This document shows positions 1 to 14,600 of a stretch of 64,000 nucleotides of DNA, piece after piece. The notes under the pieces are model-generated. The model was not told the origin of the DNA. It did not search any database and saw only the letters and a program-made list of their open reading frames with translations. The position numbers and the translations under genes were made by a program. How positions within the stretch are numbered: the first letter of the stretch is position 1; each line of letters opens with the position of its first letter. The DNA comes from Onchocerca volvulus (lineage: Eukaryota; Nematoda; Chromadorea; Rhabditida; Onchocercidae). Where the stretch lies: assembly GCA_000499405.2 (NCBI GenBank), contig HG738136.1:434001-498000 (forward strand), in the 5' to 3' direction.

Positions 1-1443
1 TAAACCTTTCAAAAAATAAATTTTAGATGGTTCATTAAATTATAAAATTGAAATGATAAAGAATGCATTTTTGATAAGTGACATAACTGAGCAATATGCT
101 TGTTTATTTGCCTATGATTTAATGTCTCTACATTACCAGAAGTTTAAAAGAAATGAAATATATATCGGAATTGGACGAACTTTGGAATTGAAAATTTTTG
201 CTTTTATCTATAACTTCAAACCAGTCATTGGAATAGTTGAAGTTAGAAAGAAGAAACTATCTAGGGATAGAATTTTGCTTGTTTTTTGCTGCTAAACATT
301 TAAATGAAAATGGACTAATTTGGATTGAAAACTTGTAAAAGCACTAATTAATGAAATTTTAATTGAAAACGTAGTTGAAAAAATGTAACTGAAGACATTT
401 CAAGTATAATTGGAATTTATAATTTTATATTTTATTAGATTTATTCGAACTAAACTTCTTCTTGTGTAATTCATTCATGAATTAATTCAGAATAATTCAC
501 ACAAAAAAAAAAAGGACAAAGGAAACAACAGCAGTTGAACATAGATAATACATTTCACTATTTTTATTTTATTAACTATTCGGCAAAAAACTGGAATTTA
601 ATTTACCTAAATTTTTTTCCTCTATTTTTTTTCTCATTAATTCTTTTTTTTTTTTTGAGACTTAATTAAATTGTCGTTGTTTGTAAAGTTAATATAAAGA
701 AGAAAAAAAAAAGAAGAGTCATTTCATATTTTTAGAAATATTTCGGCTTTTTTTTTTTTTTCTAGAAAAAGAAATAAATGAGAAAATGCAAAGAAAACGG
801 TACATCCGAACATCAAAGTTTGAACTGACAGGAATGAATCAGAAAGTGCATAAAGCAGACGAAGAATGTCATTATTATGTTAAAAATGAACATTTTGGTG
901 GTGTGAAAATTGAAAATTTTATTCGAAGAAAATTTCAAATTTCATTCTATTTATGAGAAAAAACAAAAGACTGTGTTAATTTTAAAGTTTATTTACTAGT
1001 AAATCACAATTTAATATTGATATGGATGAAAATGTGAAGTAAATTTCTTGATATTATTTCTAAAAAATCTCCTCTTTGGAAAGGTAAAAATAATTTGAAA
1101 ATTTTCGTATGCTAACATAGCTTATTTGATAAAAAATAATAATTACATGTAGCGCTTTTTTTTTTCAATTCTTTTTTATCTTTTACCAAGTCATTTTGAT
1201 GATTTTGTTTCATTTTGCGAGAATTACCTTCAATACTTTTTTAATTATTCCAATTTTGTAAAGCGCAAATTTTTTATAAATATGGAGAAATCATTCCATC
1301 TTTTCGTTCATTTATACCAAATTGTAATTTATTAATAATCAGAAAATTTTCTAAAACAATTTCTACCTTTCCAAATTTCCTTCATCTAAAAGCTTCATAA
1401 AATGATTAAAAAATCGATACGACTATTAAGTGGAAATTTTTTC
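1..1443. other. intergenic, no supported gene
   Basis: AT-rich sequence with homopolymer A and T runs (for example near 505, 640 and 750). The open frame at 53-295 has no recognisable domain, biased composition or splice context, and I do not call it a gene. The stretch presumably holds the promoter of the downstream phosphatase, but I see no specific motif. Confidence 0.5.
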
Positions 1444-1480
1444 AGATTCAGATTGCTATTCTAACTTTATTTGTTCAGAA

Positions 1481-2798
1481 ATGTCAGTGTTTGCATTCAG
1501 AGTAAATTCGGAATATGCAAAAATGACGGAAATTATTCCGGGATTGTTTATTTGTGGTGTTAGTTCATTGAATTCATCATCGATATCTCATTACGGCATC
1601 ACACATATCATCAATGCTACAAATGAGGCAAGTGCTTCGAAGCATACTTAAATTTTGCGAAAAAAAAAAATTAATCGAAACTTGAAATTATCAAAAATTT
1701 TGACAGAATTTCAGGCAGATAAAGTTTTGCCAACAAGAAATTAAAAAAGAAAAAACTTTTAAAATTTTCGATTTATTCTATCAAATTCAAATTTTTATAT
1801 ACTATCAGTAAAAGATAATGGTTTTTTTTTCGGTTATCAGATTTATATTATATATTGATTTTTGAAAGAAATTAATAAAAATTCTAGCAATTTTGAATTC
1901 AAATTTTTGAATTTCAGGTTCCAAATTTAAGAAGTTTGACAAATATACAAAGGACGAAATTGTGGATTGATGATACTCCTGAAACTAATATTTATCCGCA
2001 CCTAGATCAACAAAGTGATCTAATCAGAACAATAATAGTTGATGGTGGCAAAGTTTTGGTACATTGTGTTGCAGGTGTTTCCCGATCTGCAACAATCTGC
2101 TTGGCCTATCTTACCAAGTACCATTGTCGAACACTACGTGATGCTTATCATTTGATGAGTAAGAAAAGATCCCTTGTAAGGCCAAATATTGGCTTCTGGA
2201 GACAACTAATCTCTTTTGAGCAAGCAAGTATTCAAAATTAATACAGATTAGATAGAATTCGATTTGATAGCTTGTCAAGATTTTTTGCCAAAATTGTAGA
2301 AATTCAGCTTTCTTAAGTGATTTAGAATATAAATTTTGAATAATTCCATTTTTTTTTTTTTTTTTTAATATTTCAATCCTTTAGCATGTAAAAAAAATGC
2401 CAGCTTCGGTCCGATTAATACATGATGAAATGCAAGAATATGCTTTGTTGCCAGATGTTTATTTAAAAGAAGTAATTTCGGAACGGTCTGAGGTAAATTA
2501 TCTTAAGTGTTTAATGATTGTAAAAAATACCTTTTCAAAAAAATTGATATACAATTGAAAAATATTATTTATTTCGTTAGTGATCTTTACTTTATTTATT
2601 TATATCATGCAAATTTCGCATTACATTTCGTCTAGTAAAATCGATATTTATTAGGATTTTACGAAATGCTGCAGTAAAACGGTATGTTCCAAGCAAAGAC
2701 TTGATGAAAAATATGAGAGGAAAAGTTCACTCATAAAGCCAAAATTTCATCCAGTACTGGAATCACTTCCAGAAATGGTCGAAGCTTCAGCATCCTAA
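1481..2798 (+). CDS. dual-specificity phosphatase, DUSP14/18/21-like
   Basis: Four exons: 1481-1627, 1918-2223, 2385-2492 and 2655-2798, giving 234 aa. The signature HCVAGVSRSA is at residues 98-107, with nucleophile Cys99 and Arg105. The general acid is probably Asp68 in the WIDDTPE loop. The N-terminal EIIPGLFICG and GITHIINATNE segments and the RPNIGFWRQLI segment follow the layout of the atypical DUSP14/18/21 group. The C-terminal exon, with Lys/Ser-rich sequence, goes beyond what I can align. The family removes phosphate from phospho-Tyr and phospho-Ser/Thr, often on MAP kinases; the substrate here is unknown. The start was chosen at an ATG two bases after a TTTGTTCAG acceptor, which suits spliced-leader trans-splicing. 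Introns 1 and 2 both use a GCAAGT donor instead of GT, and without them the family motifs do not join in frame. Intron 3 is ordinary GT-AG. An AATAAA lies near 2868. Confidence 0.88.
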
Positions 2799-5700
2799 AA
2801 ATGTAAACATGTATATATGCTCCGTTAATTAAAAGTTGCCCTAAAATTGCGATATTCTTAAGAATTAAGAATAAAAAAAAATGAAAGAATTAGTAAGATC
2901 ATTAACTAATGCGTTTTTTTCATTTCGTTCTTTGTTCTTTTTTTCAAATTTATCCAAGTGGATAAAAGTATATAAATTGTAACTATGTAAAATAATTTTG
3001 CTAATTTGTAGACATGTATCATTTTAAATTATTATTACTAATTACCTTAGGCTAAAACAAAATTAAACTGAAGAATGAATCGTTGTATCATTAATATCAA
3101 TTATTGAAATAGCTTAATTAAGTTTTTACATTTACTAAAGGCGCAAAAAATTATCTATTTTTAATAAAAGATTTTTACATATTCTTCGAAATTTTTTTAA
3201 GAATTTATCATTATTCGATATTTGTTTTCATTCGAGAAATTTTTAATTGCTTGTGTGAAAAAATTACCCATGAATTCAAACTGGAAAATAATAAATTTAT
3301 GAGAATATTAAGCGAATATTTCTAAAACTACTTGTACTTTGGTTCTTTTTTTTTTTGCATTTCTAACCGAAGTTATTTCATGGACGATAATTAATTAATT
3401 GGAAATCCCTCTTAGTTTATTTCGAATTTCAACTTTGCTTTTTTACGAAGTAATTGAATCTGAATAGTTTTAAATAATTTCTTCTTCAAATTGTACATTT
3501 TATTCGTCGGAAGAATACGGGACAAATTATCATGTAATTATTCATTCTTAATTGGAAATTCCTGTTTTAATTCCAAATTTCAACTTTTCTGATAAAATAA
3601 TTGAGTTTAGATAGTTTTAAATAATTTTTTGTTAAAATTGTGCATTTCATTAGTTCAAGAAATTTCTTTTTATATCAATAGCAAATTTATCCAGATTTTT
3701 TTCTTGCTGAACTTTGGAGAAAATGAAGTTTAAACATCATTTTGCAAAGTTGCAACTTCATCATTCATTTTTCACTTTTCTATCATTATTTCTTGCATCA
3801 TAATTTCACTTGTTGCAAATAATGAAAGTTGAAATGGAAAAAAAATAAAAATTAAAAATTCTGCAATGTCAATATCATAAAATCATTTTATACGGCAATA
3901 AGTAAAAATTCCAGCGGAAGTTTTTTTCATGTACAATTATTTTAGTTTACATTATTTATTTCTTTATCACTGAAGATTATCAATTCGAGCGTAAACGTCA
4001 TTTTAACTGATGAAGAAATCAATCAAATTAATCATGGATAGTTTGAAAGAATTGATACGAAAAATCTGAATGTCTTGCGATTTCGTTCTTTGATTATTTC
4101 TTTCTTTTAATACTTTAGTCTGGAATTTTTCTTTATCTAATAGATATTACTTTTTTTGGTGATTTAAAATGAAATTTAATGGCTACCTGTATCGATGGAA
4201 TATCTGAAATTTGATGATGAAATATCTGTAATTTGTCCAAATGAAAGAGATAAATTGAGTGAAAAAAGACAAGAAATATTGACAAGTATAACAAAAAAAA
4301 AAAAAAGTTTGCAACAATTAATTTTTGATTTTTATCTTTGCTTAAAAATTTCGTCTTTGTTTTTAAGAAGCAATTCAGTCATAAATTATTCGCTTGATTT
4401 CAGAGATGTGATTTTTTTCCTTGTGAACTTTGTTATTATTCACAGCTTGTATAAATAAGCTACAAATCAAGAAATTAAATATCCAGTTCCTTTCTTTGCT
4501 AATTATTTGCAATTCGCAACATCCAATTTTCGGAAATATATTTAAACACTATGAAACCAGATCTAAAACATGGTATTATTGTTTCCTACGATATAATTCA
4601 GCCTTTTATTGGGATTTGGAAGCTTTCGAATACAAACTTTCTAATCGTCAACTTTCTAATCGTCCATTTAAAATTTATCTTTGTGATTGATATATTGTCA
4701 ATAAATTTGAAAGCATCCAACGAGCGTAAGACATTAAGCTTTTTTTGCTGATAATTTAGTTTTTTTTTTCTACACTACTGATTTTGACTTTACTTTTTCC
4801 ACTTTACTGATTCTACTGATTTTGATGACAATTTTTTCTTATCTTCCAAAAAGCTCGCACAGGAAGAATGAGAAGTTTATTAAATTAAATGCCACGTACA
4901 AACTTTGCCAAAATATAAGGAAACGTTTTGAAAATTAAAAAAGAAAATTACAATACTGAATCTTTTTCAAAACCACGTATGTGCGGTATATACTTTGACA
5001 TAGATAAATGCAAATATAAATAAATAAACAAATAATTATATAGAAAAAAATAAACATGCAATGAATGTAAAATGAAAATTCATTCCATATTTATTTACAT
5101 TGCATAAATTTATTCACGATTGTATATTAAAAAATGCACTAATAATTGCAAAGCAATTTAAAAAAATCTATTATAAAATTCTTAAAAATGAAATTATTAA
5201 ATTTGTAATTTAGCAAACTATTTTCATATACTTCGTAACTTAATTAAATTAAAATAAATGTGAAAAATGAATGAAAAATAGCGAAAGCATTCATAACGTT
5301 TTTTTTTTTTTTTATATTAATCCAATAATTGCCAATTTATTGAGAATTCAACAATTAACAATTTATCAATTGATGAATTTCTGATGAATTTCTATGATGA
5401 TTAACAAATAATGAGAAGCAAAAAGATGAAAAAAAGAAAAAAAAACGAAACGATCATTATTCATCATGTTCGCGAAGGGACGATTTCTTTAAAATTGAAA
5501 AATAGTCTAGACGATAAGCAAAAATTTTGAACTTTTTAATTTTATTATTTATAAGATTTTTCAGATAGAATAGTCATTTTTGACGAAAATCAAAATGTTG
5601 ATAATTAAAATTTAATAAATGAGTTTTTTTTTTTTTCGAGAAAGAAAGAAATAACTGTATTTTATTCAAGTTGACTTTCGTAAGATCGTTTCAAATATGA

Positions 5701-8700
5701 AACGATGAAATGAACTGAAACATGCGTTTAAAATAAAATTAAAAATAAATAACTGCACAGAAATAAATCTATTTTCTAGATTTTTCGTTGAAAATAATGA
5801 AAAGTTGTTAAGATAAAACAATTGCCATAGGAAATTAAAGTGTAATAAATATAAGCTAAGTAAGATTAAATCAAATAATTTTAGTGAGAAAGTAAGTCAA
5901 AATGAAATAATTGAATTTGATTCATTAGTTTTAAAATCTTTATTACCATTACCACTATTACTACTACAGGGTCATTATACATATCAAAATTTATTGTTGT
6001 AATTGCTGGTCTCGAATCAATATTTTAATGTTTTGTTTAAAATGATATCAAATTTTAAATTCGATGCATAATTTGAATTGCAAAATGAAGTGGAAGATGG
6101 AAATAAATTATAAAATTAAGTATAGTATTTTACTTATTTTTTGCTGCATAAAAAAAAGAGCAATTTCAAATCAGTTTTTTCTTTTTTGATCAAAATAAAT
6201 TTTTCTCCTCATAAAATTTATTGCATCATGTGTTCTGTGATCTTTAATAAATCTTTTTTTTTTTTTTTTTTAAGTTAAATGTTGAAGTTTGCCAGCTGAT
6301 GTTGTTCTACAACCGCCGGATACCGAAAAATCAGCATAATTTCCGGTTATTTTATGGCATATTTTCTGCTTATTGCTTCCTTCAATAAAATGTTCCGTAA
6401 TACTATCAAGATAACTTTAATTACATATTTGTAGTTTGAAATTAGATCAGTTCAAATTTAGCCACTTCAAGCTATCTCCCAAATATGATAAAATTGTTTT
6501 ATATTACAACTCAATCCGAGTTAATTTCGATTTTTGAGAAATAAAAAATTAATGCAATTGGATGAAAAATTTTCAGTATCACAAAACATTCTATTGATTG
6601 CCATATTCTATGCGAAGTTTTATATGGCAGTATTATTTGTGTTCAAAACCTTTTTGCATAATTAATTTATATAAAGCATTTTATATTTCCAATGCGAATT
6701 ACAATGCGAAAAAGTCAACTGTGGTTAATTCGATTTTTTGTAAGTAAACTATCGCTTCAACCAATGATGAAAATGATATTTGACCGACGTATACCTAAGT
6801 TTGTACCAATCATTGGATAAAATATCGTTTCAACCAACGACGAAAATGAAATTTAACCAACATGATACATAAAAAAAAAAAAAAACGTCACAAAAGGTGT
6901 GTCTTTTCGCTTAGAATCCATTTTCCATTTTTCATCCTACCGCCACAAATTTCTCTTCTAGACTTGTTTTTAACAATTTTTTTTTTTTTTTCATTAGTTG
7001 TCTTATAGTTTTACTCCATCAGAGATTAAAAATGGATGAAATTATAGAATACTTCGTTGAAATATATCAAATTTCTTTCTAAATCACATTTATATATAAT
7101 TTATGCTGGATAATGAACATAATTTTAGTTATTGTTAAAAAATAGCGCTATTAATTTTTGTATAATTTTCAGATATTAATGAGCATTTTTATGGTGCAAA
7201 ATCTTCAGGACAATTTCTACTCTACAAAAATTGCAACTTTTCTATTGGTTTCATTCGTGATACGTTACAATTTGTTCAATAAAACCATATATTATTCCGT
7301 CCCAAATAATGAAGCAAGATTTTAATCTTTTTTTTTTTTTTTAATCTGAATTAGATTTGAATTTTTTCAGTTATGTCAAAATTATAGCCTAAATGACACA
7401 AAAATGTTATGTTTGTATTTAAAGAACAAAATTTCTCATAAATAATAAAAAATTTCAGTATAAATTGATTTTTCATATGCTATCATTTAACTTTCCTTCT
7501 CTTGTTTTATTTTATTTATTTTATTTTTTTTTAAATTGAAATCTAATGCAATATTTTTAGACATCTTTTAATTGGATGTGCATTTGTAAAAGAAGCAATT
7601 AAAGAAATAAAAATCAAAAATTTAATTAATAAGCTTTTTCAAAGAATAAGAATTTCGATAAAAAATTTTTATTATAATCTGGATAAATTTTAGGATAAAT
7701 GTCGAGAAATAAAAAACTGAAGAGGAAACTAGGAGAAACTGATTGATAGATCCAGAGGGCATTTCTGAAACGAAATGTCACAGACGTTTTCATTTTGACC
7801 CCATAGTTGTTATCATTCTCGAAATTTTTCAAGTTAATAATTAATTTCCCTTCATTCCTAATGTCTTATGTTGTGTGATTTATTTTTGGATCATTAAAAA
7901 GTTCATGATTATGTAAGGATTCTAAGAATTTTATCAATCATTTTACCTTTATTCATGATGTCTGAAAAAATTTTTATCCCTCTCATCACTCTCCATTCAT
8001 TCTTTGTAAAATTTTTTTCTTTTGTTTTGTTTTCTCTTTTCTGCTCTTTTTTAAAATTTTTTAAAAAAAAGATTTGAAAAAATGGGACGAAAATTCATTA
8101 ATTGTTGACAAAAATGAATTTGGCATTAAATTTGTACATTATTAGAGCAATTGAGATCATTGATTTAAATGGATAATTAATTAGTTAGAAATCAAGAAAT
8201 GGAAAGTCGGTTATTACACTTAATCGGCGTACAAAGGCAGGATAAAAATATTACTCTGATGTTTTTTTATCGACATGAAACATTCAGGAAAATCGTTTTT
8301 TACATTATCCATCTATTTTTATTTTTTTTAACCTTAAATTTAAATTTAGATACATTCTGCTATTAGTTTTTTAAAAAGCAAAATTTCAAAATCTTAAGCG
8401 ATGCCTGTAAGATTAGGAGCCTTGATTTGAAATTTCAGGAATTTTATTAGTGAGAGAAATTTTACAGAACTATATTCTTAAGTTGCTTCTTAACAACTTA
8501 AAACGAAGTTTTCTTGAAAGTTTATTATTCGATTGCTATGAAAGAATGAAAATATAGGAATTTCAAAAAGCTTGAAATTGCTGAAAATCTTACTGAAAAT
8601 TTTCAAGAGTAATAATATTGTTGCAGAGTAATTTCGAATAAGTGAGCATTTTGCATAAAGCCCTGTTATCATATTCATAATACAATTTGATCAATTTCTG

Positions 8701-10106
8701 CTTAATTAATCAATTTTTATTGATTTCAGGATATCAACTAGTTGGAATTTAATTTTTATTAGTTTAAAGATCGAAAGAAAAAAGTACGCCAATTTTTGTA
8801 AATAATATATATTTTAGGCGAAATTATCAAAACAACTTTACATTACATTATGGACTGTCATAGCATTGTAAATTTTTCAATAATTTTTTTCAAATTTTTA
8901 TTTGACACCTCCAAATTGTTTCATCTTTTTCTTTGTTCAAATATTAAATATGTTCTTTTAATCTTTTTTCTGTTTAATGAAACGAAAATTGATGCCGAAA
9001 GGAAGAAGAATGTTAAAACATAACATAGATAAGTTTAACATGAGCTTAACATTTTTAAATACAATAACAATAATATGAAATAATAGAAATGAAAATCAGC
9101 AAAAAAATTTAGTATATATTTCTTGTTTATCATTGCAAAATAATTCGTTAATCATTCTAGCATTATTATTTAAAGTATCAAATAGCAGACTAAAACTATT
9201 TTTGGCAACTGTTGGTAATTATTTTGATAACTATTTTCGATAGCTATTGATAATACTGTTATTATCATTACTATAATATAAAAAATAACTACTTTCAGTT
9301 GATTTCTCTTATCGCAAAGGATTTCGCAACGAATTTTGAAAAAACGGCGAAATAGTTTCCAATTTGTGAAATTCAAATATATTGTAACTATTTCAAATAC
9401 ATTAACAATGACAAGTATTGGAAATTATAAAACAATATATGTTAGTTAATATTTTAATATCTGCATTGTTTGTTCTACAGAAAGGTTTTTTAAAAAAAAT
9501 TGTTTTTCGAGTTTTTTTAAAAAATTTTGAAAAATTAATCAATAATGAAACTTTTGAAATAATTATTTCTATATTTTGTGACAGTTCGGTCATTTTCTGC
9601 TAATTTTTTAAAATAATTTTATATAAATTAATGTTAGAAATAGTTAATAAATTATTTATTGTTGCTATGATTTTTTTAAATACTGCAGTAAAATAATTAT
9701 TGCAATTTGGCTCAAAATTAGCGAAAGAATTATTCAAATATAAATTTTTGAAAGAAACATTTTGGATGGACGAAAGATATGCATAAAAATGGCAAACATC
9801 GTTAGAATATTTCACGATAACTGCTCAGAATGATTCCTTTTTTTTCTTTTTTGTCTTTTTTTCGGATTTAAAATATAAGTTTGTAACAATTCTTATATAT
9901 TCCAACATTTGATTTATTATTCTTAATTATCACTTAGTTTAGTATTTACAATCAGTGTAAGTTGGAAAAAATTGTTATTCGGATAATTATTGAAAATTAT
10001 CATTGAGAATATATTGTCTCAATGATTGAAATGATTTAGGTTATCTTTGCTTTATTATTCTTTTTACAACTTTTTCCTCTTCTTTTTTATCTTATTTTAA
10101 TTTTAG
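2799..10106. other. gene-poor region with diverged tandem duplications
   Basis: About 7.3 kb without a supportable gene; the short open frames lack domain, codon or splice support. It contains many poly-A/T runs. A diverged tandem duplication of about 150 bp lies at roughly 3395-3510 and 3548-3660 (shared blocks: an AATTGGAAAT start and a TAGTTTTAAATAATTT core). A ~75-90 bp duplication lies at about 6740-6860 (repeated TTCAACCAA..GA.GAAAATGA blocks). Confidence 0.5.
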
Positions 10107-11603
10107 GTAGTTCTATTTTTATTCGCAATGCCAATTAAATCATCAAATTCATGCACTTCCAACTTGGACATTACTTTTCGTGCGAGGATAAGATGCTGTC
10201 CTGATTGCTGTCCAAGTTGTTGTACCTCATGTAGTGCTGCATCTTGTTCTAAATGTAGTGGTACTTGTACTCAATGTACTCCTGATTGTCCCAAATGTAC
10301 TGCTGGTTGTGACGGGTAAATTTAAAACGAAAAAATTTTCTATTTATTTATTTCTTATTTGCTTGTTTTTTTTTTTTTGTGAAGTTTATTTTTGTCATAA
10401 AAATAGAAAATTTTAAATATGATGAATCTAAAAAAAAAAAAAAAAATTAGATAAATTTTTTTATTCTTTGTTCTCTTACTTAAATTTCTTTTTTTTTTTG
10501 TTTTCATTATTTCATTTTTTGATAGCAATATTTATTCCAGGAAACCACCATCAATGCCACTATATGATTCTGCTCTGCAACCATCACCGATATACGTAGC
10601 ACCTCCATCACCACACTATGTAGCACATCCATCTTCATCTGTAGTATCGCTACCTCAACAGATAATAGTCGAATCTCAACAAGCAGTACCTGAAGTACCT
10701 CAACTACCAGTACCTGAAGATCAATATGTAGCACTTGCACTTCAACAACCAGTACCTGAAGATCAATATGTAGTAGCACCTTTATCTCAACAAACAGTAC
10801 CTAAAGATCAATACATAGCACCTGCATCTCAATCAGTAGTACCTAAAGATCAATATGCAGCACCTACATCTCAACAAACAGTACCTAATGATCAATATGT
10901 AGCACCTATACAGCAAGCAGTACCTGAAGTACCTCAACAAGCAGTACCTAAAGATCAATATGTAGCACCTCCACCTCAACAAGTAGTACCTAAAGATCAA
11001 TACGTAGCACCTACACCTCAGCAAACAGTACCTAAAGGTCAATATGTAGCACCTATACAACAAACAGTACCTGAAGATCAATACGTAGCACCTTTACCTC
11101 AACAAGTAGTACCTAAAGATCAATATGTAGCATCTACATCTCAACAAGTAGTACCTACAGCTCAGTATTTAGCATCTAAATTTCAAAAAGTAAAACCTGC
11201 AGTTCAATATCTTTCATATGTACCGCAGCAAGTACCATCTAAAACTCAATATGTAATACATGTACCTCCACAAATAGTATCTACAGCTCAACAACTGGAT
11301 CCTACTGCTCAATATCTAGCTCTACCTCAACAAGCAGCACCTACAGATCAATATTTAGTACCTGAGCCTTCACAAGTAGTTCAAAATCTAGTTTTACCTC
11401 AACAAACAGCACCTGTATTACAATATCCATCTGAATTTCCATCATCACTTCTACCTCTAAAACTAGCATCTCGAGGACAGTTATTTCTACACAGAAAACA
11501 CAAAAATTATTTCAGATCACCAAAATTATTTCAGTTCAGAAATCATGTACCACTATATCAGCCAGAACAGATCGAATCACTTCTCCTTATGGTAAAAAAA
11601 TGA
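10107..11603 (+). CDS. secreted Cys-rich protein with Gln/Pro/Tyr tandem repeats (structural, surface or sheath type)
   Basis: Two visible exons, 10107-10315 and 10541-11603, join in phase. The first begins after a TTTTAG acceptor and reads VVLFLFA, which looks like the end of a signal peptide whose start lies in an unlocated upstream exon. The open frame from the internal ATG at 10128 would lose that peptide. Next comes a Cys-rich module of about 40 residues with CC and CxxC pairs. Exon 2 holds about 15 imperfect repeats of 13-17 aa built on VPKDQYVAP and PQQ, decaying to xQYLA forms, then a basic Lys/Arg/Phe tail. Gln, Lys, Tyr and Cys together would suit cross-linked extracellular material (transglutaminase, dityrosine, disulphide). 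Filarial microfilarial-sheath and nematode eggshell or cuticle proteins have this style, but I cannot assign a named family. An AATAAA lies near 11664. Confidence 0.75.
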
Positions 11604-14600
11604 TATAACACCACAAGTGCATAATGAAATTAGATCTGAAATTGTTCAATTTGCTGGAATGAAATAAAATTTGAAATATCATTAGAAGATCACAGTGACA
11701 GGCAATTTTTGTTAAATCTTTTCTTTTTTTTTTTTTTTTTTTTGGAAAAATAACGGGAAAAAAAAAGTAAAATTAATATTTTGTCTTAACATTCATTTGT
11801 TAAATCATTCATATTGCTTAATTTATGTTATTTATTTTTTTATTTTTAATTCAGGAATATTGAAGATATTTCTTGCATTTAACTATATTTCGCTGTATAT
11901 TATTGCATGAAATATTTTGCTGAAAAATGCGAAAAAAAAAAAGCAAATTTTAACAGAATATTATCATTTTAATATAATCTTATATTGAAATACAATCTTG
12001 CTGACCAAAATTAAAATCAAAGAATTAAATTTGTATTGAAATTAATAATTATTTTCATATGTATTAACTGTGATTCAATTAAATTGAATAATTATTGGGC
12101 AATTTTATATATATACAAAGTTTGTAATAATAAACACATATTTAAAAGCGTTATTTTTTGTTTTATTTTTTTTTTAAATAAAGATAATTTCTAAAGATTG
12201 TACAAAAGTACTAAAAATAACAAATGCGAATGTCGAAAAAATGCGATATTATAATATCTTATCACGCTGTTATTTACTACATTTCAATGAATAATTATTT
12301 GATTCATTCAATTATGATCTATTTCAGGTTTTAAATTAACACATCCGAATCATTCGCTTATTTTTAAAATTAATTAATAAGAATTTCTCGTTTATATTAA
12401 TTTCAAGAAAGATAATTCACTAGAGAAAACTTACCAATCTTTTTGTTGACTGCTTCAAATAATTTATGAATGGACTAAAGCAAGAAAAAAACATTTAATG
12501 AATGTTATTTCGATGCAACTATCGAGATCGATAATTTTACTTCTTCTCCATCATTTTTTTTATGGTCCATTTAACCAACAAAAAAGGCAAAAAATAAAAA
12601 TTCACAAATTACACTTTCTAAATTTTTTCATGCATTTTTTTGATGAAGAAAAAAACTCGATTCATTTTTCATTTTATTTGCTTATTTTATATATCATTAA
12701 GTTATTCTAAAAATAAATCTACAATTGACAAAAAGGTTCATTTTTTTGTAGATTTTTAAGTTAAACAAACGAATTACATTCTAGTTGATCATATAAATAA
12801 ATTTTTGCAAAAAATTTATGTTGCTAATATTATTCACATAATAACTTTAATTTGAATTCTTTATCTTGAAATAAAAATTTGAATAATTTAAGCTAATAAA
12901 CTTTCAAGCTATGAAGAATAATGATAATATCAATTCATAATAATACTTCTGACAAATTCAGTAATACTTAGGATAAAAAATATTTTTGAAACGATATTAT
13001 TGATGGTAAATGATGAAGCATACTTCAAAAAAAAAACAAAAAACATTTTTATCTGTTTTTTAGTGCAGTCAATGTTTCTCATCAAAATTCTTGTTTTTAA
13101 TTACATATAATTCTTGCAAAAATTTTTGAATTTATAGTAGTCATAGAAAAAATTTTAATAAATGCAACCGGAATTCAAGAAGTAATTAATTATTCGAATC
13201 CTATAATTTCAAATTATAAATGACAAATTAGTTATGCTAATTCTTCACATTCTTTTCATTTTGAATTCATAATTATGCCTAATTATATCAAATTAAACCA
13301 GATACTTTCTTTGAATTAATGGATCAATGAATGAGAGATAGTAAGATTTGGTAATATTTTCTGCACTATTGGTGACAGTCAGTTATCCCATATTTTTGAA
13401 ATCATTTTAAATCTTGTTTTGGGGCGAAAATGAATTATTTGCAAATTGAAAAGATTTTCTCTCAATTTCATAATTATTCATTTATTGCTTGATTTACTCT
13501 TTCAGCTTAAGGCGATATTTCATCCTAAAAATTTCTACAGTAACATTATCATAAATTAACAATTACAATTCTTGAATTCTATGACATACAAAAAGAATTT
13601 TTTTTTTTACTCAAAAAAACAAAGAATAGAAATTTTGCTCAAAAAATAAACAACAAATAATTCATTATGCTAATTTCTACTCGATGATAAAAATAATGGT
13701 TAAAAATAGAATTGAATCGAGTATGAATTAAAAATTGAGCAATTAATTAAAGATTTCAGATTTTTTTTATATCACATATAGCAATGATTTTAGGAGAAAT
13801 TATTGATAATTTCAAAGCTGAATGCTAACTTTTTTCGCACGAAATTTTTAGTTTCGAGAATTTGCAAAAAATGAAGTTTGATTTCATGTCTAGAATTCAT
13901 TTTCAATAGTTTTTAATTAAAATGAGATATGAAAATGATGCAACCATTTGGCTTGAAAAAAGATATATCAAAAGTGATTGTTTTTGAATGAATTAATTAA
14001 CTGCTATTCTAAAAACCGGTAACATAATGAGTTCAGAATTTGGTCTTCTTCAAGTAAATATTCAAAAAATAGATGAAATAAATAAATTTACGAATTCGAA
14101 TGTGAAATTTCCATTTTAAGTGCTATGTAAACAGATAGTGTAACATTCAGGAAGAGCTAGATTATTAATTAGACATAACTGAAACTAAATCTGTGAACTT
14201 GTAAATATACATTGATTAATTTATTTATTTTTTGCCGACAACTTCCCGCTCTTTGACTTCTTCATCATGAATAATGGAAAAATAATATTTTTTTTTTTAA
14301 ATAAAAAAAAATTTTAACAAAACGTTACATTCGAATATGCGCATGTTTTACATATTTTTTAAATACATGCATTGCTGTGGTTTAATCTGATAATTATTTT
14401 TTCATAAAAGTTTAAAAGAATATTTATTCAAAACATTTGTAGAAAATATTTTATATCTTTTATTACTTTGTGCCTCGACAGATTTCATTAGAAATAAAAT
14501 TATTTCTTCCTAACATTGGATTTACCGCTTTTATGCCATAAATATTATTATTATTACATTTATCAATTTTATTAATATTATATCAATAACCAACATTAAT

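Noticed and set aside
53..295. 80-aa open frame near the window start
   Set aside because: No domain, no splice or start context and composition like the AT background.
10507..11081. Minus-strand Leu/Val and Tyr/Cys-rich frames opposite the repeat protein
   Set aside because: Antisense shadows of the tandem-repeat coding exon.
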